In this document: in pieces, positions 1 through 5,744 of the stretch
Layout of the letters: every line of letters starts with the position of its first letter
Numbering within the stretch: the first letter of the stretch is position 1
Assembly (NCBI GenBank): GCA_002714125.1
Contig: PAWP01000018.1
Span: forward strand, 15,112 to 20,855
DNA: 5,744 nucleotides
DNA from: Gammaproteobacteria bacterium
GTDB taxonomy: Bacteria > Pseudomonadota > Gammaproteobacteria > Pseudomonadales > Azotimanducaceae_A
Direction of reading: 5' to 3'
The notes under the pieces: generated by a model
What the model saw: the letters and a program-made list of their open reading frames with translations, nothing else
What the model was told of the DNA's origin: nothing
Databases searched by the model: none
Translations under genes and position numbers: made by a program

Positions 1-1088
1 CCCCAGCCATAGCTGCCGATCGAACGGAGCAGCGGAAAACCACCATCACCCGTACGCACCGACACACCTAGTCCCCATCCAAAACCCGGTCCTGTCATCG
101 GAATGTCGAGCCCAGGGGTGTGGTTGGAGACCATGTACTCAACGGCCTTGCGACTCAGGATGCGTGCGCCGTCCAGCTCACCACCATTTAGCAACATCTG
201 CCCAAACCGCGTGTAGTCACCAATGGTCGAGACAACTCCGCAGCGATCGCCACCAGCCGCAAAAAAAGTACGCGGGCCGGTGACTTTTTCGCTCTCCGCA
301 CCAGTCTCCGTTCGGTGCAGCCGCATTTCGCCATCTACCTCACGCGGGGCATAACACGCCCCGAGGTTCGCCTCTTGACCCTCGCGGACATAAAAGCCGG
401 TAGCGTCCATCCCGAGCGGGTCAAAGATTCGCTCTCTGAAGAAAGTCTCCAGGGACTGCCCGCTGACTTCCTCAATGACCGCGCCAGCCGCCATGAAACC
501 CATGTGATACCCGAACACGGTTCCCGGTTGATGGGCGAGCGGGAGACACGCCTGGGCATCCACACGCTGCCGTACGGTAGCGGCACTATCACCTTTGCCC
601 GTCCAGCCGAGCTTTTCGAACACATCTTTGTAATGCGCGCGCCAGGCAAGAGGCGCAGTCGCAGGAGAAGCGAAGCCCGTAGTATTGGTCAGACAGTCAC
701 GGATCGTGATGCCGCGGGTGGCGCGTTCGGTGACACCCGGCTCAGCCGACTGAACCCGCATGTTTTTGTAAGCAGGCAAGTACCGACCGATGGAGTCGTC
801 GGGGGTGAGCTTGCCTTCCTGCGCCAGAATCATGATCGCAGCGCCAGTTATGGGCTTGGTATTCGAGTACATGCGGAACAGCGTGTTGTCATCCGCTGGC
901 GTCTCTTGATCAATGTCAAGGTGTCCGCGGGCATCGAACCAGGCCACCTTGCCGTGGCGCGCCACAAGCGTGACAAGGTTGGGGACCTTACCGTCGTCGA
1001 TATAGCGTTGCATCGCGGGGCCAATGCGCGCGAGTCTTTCCGAGTCAAAACCGATTTCTGCGGGGTCCGCATCGGGCAGTCCGGGCAC
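1..1088 (-). CDS. Beta-lactamase-family serine hydrolase (EstB-like esterase), C-terminus cut by window edge
   Basis: The minus-strand frame is open from a GTG at 1088-1086 to the left edge, giving 362 residues. It belongs to the class C beta-lactamase/penicillin-binding-like serine hydrolases, many of which are esterases. The nucleophile motif SNTK (Ser75-Lys78, inside FRMYSNTKPITGA) fits SxxK. Tyr194 in FGYHMGFMAAG sits where the second catalytic motif (YxN or YSx) is expected. The N-terminal pattern GFDSERLARIGPAMQRYI and the late GSYGWG (358 onward) are typical of this family. About 40-50 residues are probably missing beyond the edge. The GTG start is chosen because GGAGG lies four bases upstream, the frame closes at a TAG near 1188, and there is no ATG before the conserved N-terminus. 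No signal peptide is seen, so a cytoplasmic location is inferred. It lies downstream of the carboxylesterase on the same strand. Family is secure; substrate is unknown and could be an ester, a lactone or a beta-lactam-like ring. Confidence 0.93.
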   Translation of the reverse strand, partial: MPGLPDADPAEIGFDSERLARIGPAMQRYIDDGKVPNLVTLVARHGKVAWFDARGHLDIDQETPADDNTLFRMYSNTKPITGAAIMILAQEGKLTPDDSIGRYLPAYKNMRVQSAEPGVTERATRGITIRDCLTNTTGFASPATAPLAWRAHYKDVFEKLGWTGKGDSAATVRQRVDAQACLPLAHQPGTVFGYHMGFMAAGAVIEEVSGQSLETFFRERIFDPLGMDATGFYVREGQEANLGACYAPREVDGEMRLHRTETGAESEKVTGPRTFFAAGGDRCGVVSTIGDYTRFGQMLLNGGELDGARILSRKAVEYMVSNHTPGLDIPMTGPGFGWGLGVSVRTGDGGFPLLRSIGSYGW

Positions 1089-1164
1089 GGGGCCTCCAGG
1101 GGTCGAATAAGAGGAGGCAGAAGAATACCTCAGTCGCGCCTCTGCAGTGTCGCATCTGGCCGGC

Positions 1165-1181
1165 GCGGATACGCCATCCGC
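1165..1181. other. Small hairpin between the two minus-strand hydrolase genes
   Basis: A perfect 6-base inverted repeat (GCGGAT / ATCCGC, 5-base loop) lies in the 140-base gap between the carboxylesterase stop and the serine hydrolase start. It is not followed by a T-run on either strand, so it is not a convincing intrinsic terminator. It could be an mRNA processing or stability hairpin, or chance. Confidence 0.3.
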
Positions 1182-1228
1182 AAGCTATGCGCCATTGCGG
1201 CGTATCGACAGCTTCAAGTCAGCACTAC

Positions 1229-2737
1229 TCAGTCGAACCAGTACGCGCGGATCTCGTCATCGAATCCGGCTTCGACGCGACGTTCGGCATCGAGCAACAT
1301 CACCTGACGCTCGGGTATTGAGTACGCGGGCCAGTCCGGCTCTCCTTCAGCAGCTGGAGATCCATCCCGGGCAAACGAGGCCCATAGCGCGCGCATGGCC
1401 TTGCCAAGAGACTCTCGCGGTGCGTTGCTTCCTGCCATTGGGAAGAAGCCGCCTCTGCCATCACCCCAGTCCCAAAGAAACGGCAGTTCGATGGCATGGG
1501 TTGCGCGCAGGTCACCACCAAAGGCGTCCGACTCCCAGGTACACATCCATGACCAGACCGGGCTGCCCGCCTCAGCCGCTGCATCGAGGATGCGGACCAT
1601 GGAGTTACGGAACATGGTGTCGGTCAGGGTGTAAGTCAGCTTTTGCCTCGGGGACGCACCGGGCGAGAACCCCTCGTAGGTTGAGAGCAGTCTTTCACCG
1701 TCAAAACCCTCACGTTCTACCAGCGCGACGGCCTCCTCCGCCGTGCAGTCCCCTGAGCCCGCAATCTGGGCGAAGAGCGTACCTTCATGCCGGCAGCCCC
1801 CACCCATCATCGGGACATTTGCAGACCCTCTTGCCCGCACGGTGGCCGCTACCGCCCGAGGAATCAGGTCGCCGTCGATCGCAGGTGAGAAGCCAACGTC
1901 ATCCGGGTGCCGAATGCCTAGGCCGGCCATCTCCGGCTTGGCAGGATCAGGCCCATACAACGTCTGCAGTTCCTCGAGAGAAGCAGCCCGGAGCGTCTCC
2001 ATCCCATTGCTGGCCGGGTCACCTCCCAGCCGCTCGATACAGCGATTGGTGAAGTCTGCGTGGCCCTGCCCGACAGTAATCAGGTCCACATGCGGGCTGT
2101 GAATGACTGCCTTGTGGAAAAGCCCCTCAGCCCTCGGGCAACCCACCAGCATGGCTGCGGACGTCCCGCCCGCGGATTCGCCAAAGATGGTGACGTTGTC
2201 AGGGTCGCCACCAAACCTGGAGATGTGATCGCGCACCCACTGGAGCGCACAGATCTGATCGAGAATGCCGTTGTTGACTGATTCATCCAGCCCGTCCTCA
2301 AGGTGCCCAACGTGCATGAAGCCAAGCGGGCCCATGCGATAGTTGATCGTCACCACTACCACATCGTGTTCGCGTACAAACACGGAGCCGTTGTACGCGC
2401 GCCCGGAGCCGGAAACATAACCCCCTCCATGGATCCAGAACAAAACCGGCCGCCTTTCACCATCGGGCATCGGCGTGAAGACGTTGAGGAACAGGCAGTC
2501 TTCATCGGTTGGTTCCGCCGGCCCTGCTAGCGGGCCACCGGCGGCTGGTGGCGGCTGCGGCGCAGAGGCGCCAAACTGCGTCGCGTCGTACATCCCTTCC
2601 CAACGCTGAACAGGACGCGGCGCACAAAAGCGCAGATCGCTCACCGGCGGCTGCGCATAGCGAATGCCAAGGAAAATGTGGCTACCCCGGCGCTCCGTGC
2701 CTTGCACGGTACCGAGGGAGGTCTCGACAGTTGTCAT
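1229..2737 (-). CDS. Type B carboxylesterase (alpha/beta hydrolase)
   Basis: This complete 502-residue protein is a type B carboxylesterase, which hydrolyses carboxylic esters to an alcohol and an acid. It shows the family's landmarks in order (numbering from the ATG): the EDCLFLNV signature near 79-86, the oxyanion-hole HGGGY at 103-107, the nucleophile elbow FGESAGG with Ser188, the acidic residue Glu318 in CRHEGTLF, and the catalytic His414 in ATHAIELPFLW. The length matches the roughly 500 residues usual for the family. The start is ATG at 2737-2735 because AAGG (2749-2746) sits eight bases upstream; an in-frame GTG at 2746 overlaps that ribosome-binding site and is less likely. The stop is TGA. 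No clear signal peptide is visible, so it is probably cytoplasmic. The serine hydrolase follows after 140 bases on the same strand, suggesting co-transcription. Its natural substrate cannot be read from sequence. Confidence 0.96.
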   Translation of the reverse strand: MTTVETSLGTVQGTERRGSHIFLGIRYAQPPVSDLRFCAPRPVQRWEGMYDATQFGASAPQPPPAAGGPLAGPAEPTDEDCLFLNVFTPMPDGERRPVLFWIHGGGYVSGSGRAYNGSVFVREHDVVVVTINYRMGPLGFMHVGHLEDGLDESVNNGILDQICALQWVRDHISRFGGDPDNVTIFGESAGGTSAAMLVGCPRAEGLFHKAVIHSPHVDLITVGQGHADFTNRCIERLGGDPASNGMETLRAASLEELQTLYGPDPAKPEMAGLGIRHPDDVGFSPAIDGDLIPRAVAATVRARGSANVPMMGGGCRHEGTLFAQIAGSGDCTAEEAVALVEREGFDGERLLSTYEGFSPGASPRQKLTYTLTDTMFRNSMVRILDAAAEAGSPVWSWMCTWESDAFGGDLRATHAIELPFLWDWGDGRGGFFPMAGSNAPRESLGKAMRALWASFARDGSPAAEGEPDWPAYSIPERQVMLLDAERRVEAGFDDEIRAYWFD

Positions 2738-2745
2738 CGGCGTCA

Positions 2746-2749
2746 CCTT
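2746..2749 (-). promoter_or_regulatory. Ribosome-binding site that decides the carboxylesterase start
   Basis: AAGG on the minus strand, eight bases before the ATG at 2737. The alternative GTG at 2746 shares a base with this site, which favours the ATG. Confidence 0.6.
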
Positions 2750-2763
2750 AAGTTATTCACCCC

Positions 2764-2792
2764 ACTACACAGGAAGGGCGCGCCCGGATCAA
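2764..2792 (-). promoter_or_regulatory. Candidate sigma-70 promoter for the carboxylesterase
   Basis: On the minus strand TTGATC (2792-2787) and TGTAGT (2769-2764) are separated by 17 bases, each matching four of six consensus positions. The implied transcript would start some 20 bases before the carboxylesterase ATG. The match is modest and this is a pattern call only. Confidence 0.3.
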
Positions 2793-2897
2793 CCCGCAGA
2801 GAACAACCGCCAAGTGGTCGCCCTCCAAAATTCCGCTGGCGCGCTGAACGGGCGCGGGCCACTACAGTAACGGCAAGCCAATTCCAGTCGCCCGCGT

Positions 2898-3422
2898 TTG
2901 TTCGCCAGCTCGATAATGTGGGTACTCGCTGAGAAGGCAGACCTACTTGTCGCGTTCCATGTGGCCTGCATGTCACATGCGCTCGACCGGCTAAAGGCAA
3001 GCTCAGCAAGAGATCCAATCGTACGATGTGCCAGATCGCCTGCGTTGATCCACGACACAATGATCGCGCTTATGGTTCGTGGAGTGTGTACCAAACACAC
3101 CAAACTGAAGTTTGTACTCGCAGAATTCAACGCGGGCTAGATGAGGCGTGCGAGCATGCTCAAGACCCACCGAGTGGAGCACTGGTTGACGTACTCGAAA
3201 TCTGGAAGCGACAGTTCCTGCGACATCGAAACCGACCTGTCTGCGCTCAGAACCCGGGAGTGAATTGGTGCAGAACCCCTGCTTTAGGGTGCTAACTACC
3301 CGCATACTGACTCGATCTGGCCACGCTCCAGACAGGTGTTGGAAGATATGTTCGAGAATTGCTCGCCTGAGAGTAGAGACAAGATCGCACGCACAAACGT
3401 CGCGGATCTCTACTCTCTCTAG
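2898..3422 (+). pseudogene. Decayed amidohydrolase (amidohydrolase 2 family), C-terminal half only
   Basis: Three plus-strand segments together read as the C-terminal half of an amidohydrolase 2 family metal-dependent hydrolase. Segment A (2898-3137) contains MWVLAEKADLLVAFHV, with the strand-5 metal-ligand His codon at 2958-2960, and HTKLKFVLAEFNAG. Segment B (about 3137-3217, shifted frame) reads LDEACEHAQDPPSG to IWKRQF. Segment C (3219-3422, first frame again) reads CDIETDLSALRTRE, then IGAE, then GANYPHTDSIWPRSRQVLED, and ends VADLYSL before a TAG at 3420-3422, where the family normally ends. Damage: a probable small deletion with frame change near 3137, a one-base insertion near 3218, TGA at 3261-3263, and TAG at 3285-3287 where the family has Trp. 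The conserved Asp of the DYPH motif is Asn (codon 3294-3296). The N-terminal half is absent; only about 160 bases lie before the carboxylesterase. Weak similarity (NGRGPL) may extend back to about 2820. Family members act on varied ring and decarboxylation substrates. Confidence 0.8.
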
Positions 3423-3702
3423 AGTCTGGTGTTGAGACAGGTCACGAACTCTGGGGCAGATCACCAAAGGCCGCTACCATTCATTGGCGAAAAAATATAT
3501 GTGCGCCGAATCAGTGGTCCGCAACGCCGCGATTTGTCGCCGCTCCGATTGGTACGGCGCGGACATAGGCTAGGCCTAAACAAGCGCAGGAGTGGATAAG
3601 TAGTTCGAGAAAAAAGGGCTAACTCCCCAACAAGGCCCTAGCTGGAATCCAGGCACCTCACCTACAAATTCACCGCCAATCCTTTAAGATAAACACCCCT
3701 CA
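3423..3702. other. Intergenic stretch without a recognisable gene
   Basis: The sequence between the end of the amidohydrolase remnant and the tRNA has no reading frame with recognisable protein content. It holds short imperfect inverted repeats, for example TAGGC-TAG-GCCTA at 3566-3578 and AGGGC/GCCCT around 3615-3640, none followed by a T-run. Its final 40 bases should contain the tRNA promoter. Confidence 0.6.
3685..3690 (+). promoter_or_regulatory. Possible -10 box for the tRNA-Arg gene
   Basis: TAAGAT matches four of six bases of the -10 consensus and ends 12 bases before the mature tRNA. A convincing -35 at 16-18 bases is not seen (best is CCTACA or CTACAA near 3661-3667). Confidence 0.3.
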
Positions 3703-3779
<77 letters not shown>

Positions 3780-4058
3780 TTACCCATCACTCCCCGCTTC
3801 TCGGCGAAGCGACGGACGACGCCGATTACGGCAATCGTGTACCTGCCCGAACTCGGGCCGGGGGTACCTGGTTTGGATGCACAGATTACACCTCGAAAAC
3901 ACGGCCATTCGCATCGCAACGCCAGCTGGCGCACCACGCTGCTTGCACCTACACGTTATACCCGCGAAACCTATGTCACAGTAAGTTGACCATCCTGCGG
4001 TCAGGCCTTAAGCGGCTTCACTCTATCGATTACGCCCCTATTGCAACTAGAACGATGC
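3780..4058. other. Convergent intergenic stretch between tRNA-Arg and the SDR gene
   Basis: No protein family is recognisable in any frame. A 6-base perfect hairpin (CGCTTC-TCGGC-GAAGCG, 3795-3811) begins 16 bases after the tRNA and could help end its transcript, but it lacks a T-run. A 5-base inverted repeat (TGACC/GGTCA) lies near 3987-4003 downstream of the SDR stop, also without a T-run. Confidence 0.55.
3795..3811 (+). terminator. Weak terminator-like hairpin after tRNA-Arg
   Basis: Perfect 6-base stem CGCTTC/GAAGCG with a 5-base loop, 16 bases downstream of the CCA end. There is no T-tract, so it is at best a processing or Rho-assisted hairpin. Confidence 0.25.
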
Positions 4059-4799
4059 CTACCAACGCTCAACAGAGGTCCGCACATCGAGTTCGAAGGC
4101 CCACGCGTTGCGCGGCTGGCGGTACATGTAGACATAGCCATCAACAATTCCTTCAATGCCAATCATCCCTTGATCTCCAAGCTTTTCAGCGTACTGCGGG
4201 AAGCCCTCGATGATCTTGTCTCCACCAATGGGACCATCTACCACTACATGCCCTACGTGCACCCCATCAGCGCCGTATTCTTTGGCCATGGCCTGGGCAA
4301 GATTACGTAGCGCGCCCTTGGATGAGTTGAACGCGCCGAAGTTAGCTCGGCCTCGCAGGCTGGCGCTCGCTCCGGTGAACAGCAACGTTCCCCGGCTGAC
4401 GGCTGGGTCAGCATCTTCTTGCGCCAGAAAGCGCCGAACTGCCTCACGCCCGAACAGGAAGCCACCAAAACAGCAGACCCGCCAACTAGCTTCGAAGTAG
4501 TCTGCGTCCATTTCGGCAATCTTTCCTGGTGTGTTGTTACCAGCGTTGTAGATAGCTACCGCGAGGTCGTCACCAGCCTTATCGAACAACGCAACCACAT
4601 CCGATTCACTGGTTGCGTCGCAGACGACCGCCTCTGCACTGCCCCCATCAGCTTGGATGGCAGCAACCAACGTATCCAGACTCCCCTGGGTCCGCCCGGC
4701 AACGAGAACGTGCAGTCCTTCAGCAGAAAAACGTCGGCAAAGCTGTCCGCCAAGCCCACGATCGGGACCAACCCCAACAACAATTGCTGTTCCAGCCAT
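4059..4799 (-). CDS. Short-chain dehydrogenase/reductase with Phe at the catalytic Tyr position
   Basis: A complete 246-residue SDR-fold protein, the normal length for classical SDRs. The Rossmann nucleotide motif is VVGVGPDRGLG (Gly9, Gly11, Gly15, Gly17). Arg36 after the second strand (VLVAGR) suggests a preference for NADP(H). Asp61 and the NAG motif (Asn85-Gly87) are present. The active-site region reads TGASAS (likely Ser145) and then AFNSSK, so the usual Tyr of YxxxK is Phe157 (codon 4331-4329) while Lys161 is kept. The C-terminus RNAWAFELDVRTSVERW is characteristic of a sub-group of SDRs that I recall often having Phe here. The ATG has GGAG six bases upstream (4809-4806) and the frame closes at a TGA about 40 bases upstream, so the start is well supported. 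The stop is TAG. It is a lone minus-strand gene, convergent with the tRNA and divergent from the anchor-B remnant. Substrate and even redox activity are uncertain. Confidence 0.94.
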   Translation of the reverse strand: MAGTAIVVGVGPDRGLGGQLCRRFSAEGLHVLVAGRTQGSLDTLVAAIQADGGSAEAVVCDATSESDVVALFDKAGDDLAVAIYNAGNNTPGKIAEMDADYFEASWRVCCFGGFLFGREAVRRFLAQEDADPAVSRGTLLFTGASASLRGRANFGAFNSSKGALRNLAQAMAKEYGADGVHVGHVVVDGPIGGDKIIEGFPQYAEKLGDQGMIGIEGIVDGYVYMYRQPRNAWAFELDVRTSVERW

Positions 4800-4805
4800 G
4801 CTCTG

Positions 4806-4809
4806 CTCC
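4806..4809 (-). promoter_or_regulatory. Ribosome-binding site of the SDR gene
   Basis: GGAG on the minus strand with six bases to the ATG at 4799, the first start codon in the open frame. Confidence 0.6.
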
Positions 4810-4902
4810 AGTAGAAACTGGGCGAGAATACGTCAATCAGCCCCATGTCCGCACGGTTGAATACCTCCTGACTGAATTTCCCACCGGACTGCACGGTTTA
4901 GA

Positions 4903-5744
4903 ATGTCAAAAGTACCCATTGAAGACAGCACGGAGGGACTCGCGACGGCTTCGATGGCAAACCACGACATGGCGATCCACGTGCTTGCCGCTGGCGGTGC
5001 TAGCGCTCCCGCACCGACACCACCTATCCCGGCAACACCGTTGACACCTGCTCCGACTCCCGAGCCCGGATGTCCCTGAACGGGACCGCCTTCGAGTAAA
5101 GCGAAATAGAACTGGTTGGTTGGGCAACCCTAAACGAGCTTGGCGATAGCCACGGCAACGACAGGTGCGGCTCGACTGGGCCGCAAGCCGCATCGAATAC
5201 GCAATCGAGGGGCTGAACAATAGAATTGCTTTTTTTGCGCTCACAACACGGGTGTGCGTCGCTGGGCGCATGCCTAAAGCAATCGTTGCCTCAAGCTCGC
5301 GCGCTATCCGTGTCTACGCAGATCGCACCTACGTTTTTACCGAAAAAGTCGACGTTAGCGGGATGCTGGTATTCGACCTGACTCGGCTGCAAGATGCCGA
5401 AGGCTAGACGTCACTGGACGATCACACTTACGTGGAATTCGGCAACGCACACAATCTCGCAATCAATGAATCGTCCGGTTGTGCCTACACGATCGGGTCA
5501 GACACTTTTGATGAAGCGTCGCATATGGTCAAACTTGCTCAACCCCGAAATCCGCTCTTCTCTCGCTGCGGCTCCTAGGGCCACATCTACGATACGCAAT
5601 TTGTAGACTACTCCGGTCCAGATCCGAACCATATGGGTGCGCAGGTCTGCCTCGAACATGACAAGGATCACTTTGCCATCGTCGATTTGACCTCGAAGCC
5701 AGGCTCAGTGACACCTGCCGGAATCAACTACCCTGTGATCGCCG
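4903..5744 (+). pseudogene. Decayed choice-of-anchor B family protein, continues past the right edge
   Basis: Three plus-strand frames read in turn give a choice-of-anchor B family protein, a surface or exported protein family with LVIVD-type beta-propeller repeats and unknown function. Segment A (4903-5076) has a Pro/Ala-rich linker ending TPAPTPEPGCP. Segment B (5076-5177) reads LNGTAFE, a TAA (5097-5099) where a Cys is expected, then IELV, LNELG and NDRCGSTG, a damaged NDxWGWTD motif. Segment C (5180-5744) reads RIEYAIEGLNN, VDVSGMLVFDLTRL, FGNAHNLAINESSGCAYTIG, DTQFVDYSGPDPNHMGAQVC and HFAIVDLTSKPG. Lesions: single-base deletions near 5076 and at 5178-5179 (in the Asp codon), TAA 5097-5099, TAG 5405-5407 and TAG 5576-5578 (probably a former CAG). 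Both motif tryptophans are lost and the usual His-Asp is Tyr-Asp. No signal peptide or ribosome-binding site is seen before 4903, so the 5' end also seems lost. Family identity rests on recalled motifs. Confidence 0.82.

Noticed and set aside
315..1307. A 330-residue open frame on the plus strand
   Set aside because: It is antisense to the serine hydrolase, shows no recognisable protein features, is Arg-rich as expected from a shadow frame, and runs across the intergenic gap into the carboxylesterase.
1147..2052. A 301-residue open frame on the plus strand
   Set aside because: Shadow of the carboxylesterase; rich in Pro, Arg, Ser and His with no family signal.
3026..3295. Plus-strand frame whose start (NDRAYGSWSVYQ) briefly resembles an IS3-type transposase segment
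   Set aside because: The likeness is a few residues only; the later part of the same frame (LDEACEHAQ to IWKRQF) fits the amidohydrolase between its two other segments, and no terminal inverted repeats were seen.
3003..3467. A 154-residue minus-strand open frame
   Set aside because: It lies opposite the amidohydrolase remnant, whose plus-strand motifs are clearly recognisable; the minus translation resembles nothing.
3538..3559. Inverted repeat CGCCG/CGGCG downstream of the amidohydrolase remnant as a terminator
   Set aside because: Only five pairs, a 12-base loop and no T-run.
4613..5044. A 143-residue plus-strand frame overlapping the SDR start and the anchor-B remnant
   Set aside because: Its first part is antisense to the SDR and its last part is out of frame with the Pro-rich linker; no family features were found.

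Overview
The window looks like chromosome from a gammaproteobacterium with moderately high G+C. The tRNA-Arg(CCG) carries an encoded CCA and is close to the enteric/gammaproteobacterial form. The gene families present (type B carboxylesterase, class-C-beta-lactamase-like esterase, SDR, amidohydrolase 2, choice-of-anchor B) are common in environmental, often marine, members that break down lipids, esters and xenobiotics. The genus cannot be fixed from the sequence.

Layout. (1) Positions 1-1088, minus strand: a serine hydrolase of the beta-lactamase/EstB type, cut by the left edge so its C-terminus is missing. (2) 1229-2737, minus strand: an intact type B carboxylesterase 140 bases upstream of it, probably in the same transcript. 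(3) About 2898-3422, plus strand: the decayed C-terminal half of an amidohydrolase (amidohydrolase 2 family), readable only by switching frames and reading through stops. (4) 3703-3779, plus strand: tRNA-Arg(CCG). (5) 4059-4799, minus strand: an intact short-chain dehydrogenase/reductase in which the catalytic Tyr position is Phe. (6) 4903 to the right edge, plus strand: a second decayed gene, from the choice-of-anchor B family, with a Pro-rich linker, two frameshifts and three in-frame stops. The gaps 3423-3702 and 3780-4058 hold no gene I can support.

The three intact or apparently intact protein genes are all on the minus strand and encode soluble-type hydrolases and an oxidoreductase; together they would suit uptake and processing of small esters or related carbon compounds, but no substrate can be named. 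The two plus-strand genes between and beside them have been lost. The main result is therefore a pair of unreported-looking pseudogenes in an otherwise ordinary metabolic neighbourhood. I found no CRISPR array, insertion sequence, phage gene, toxin-antitoxin pair or defence system, and nothing that I would call a new biological system.
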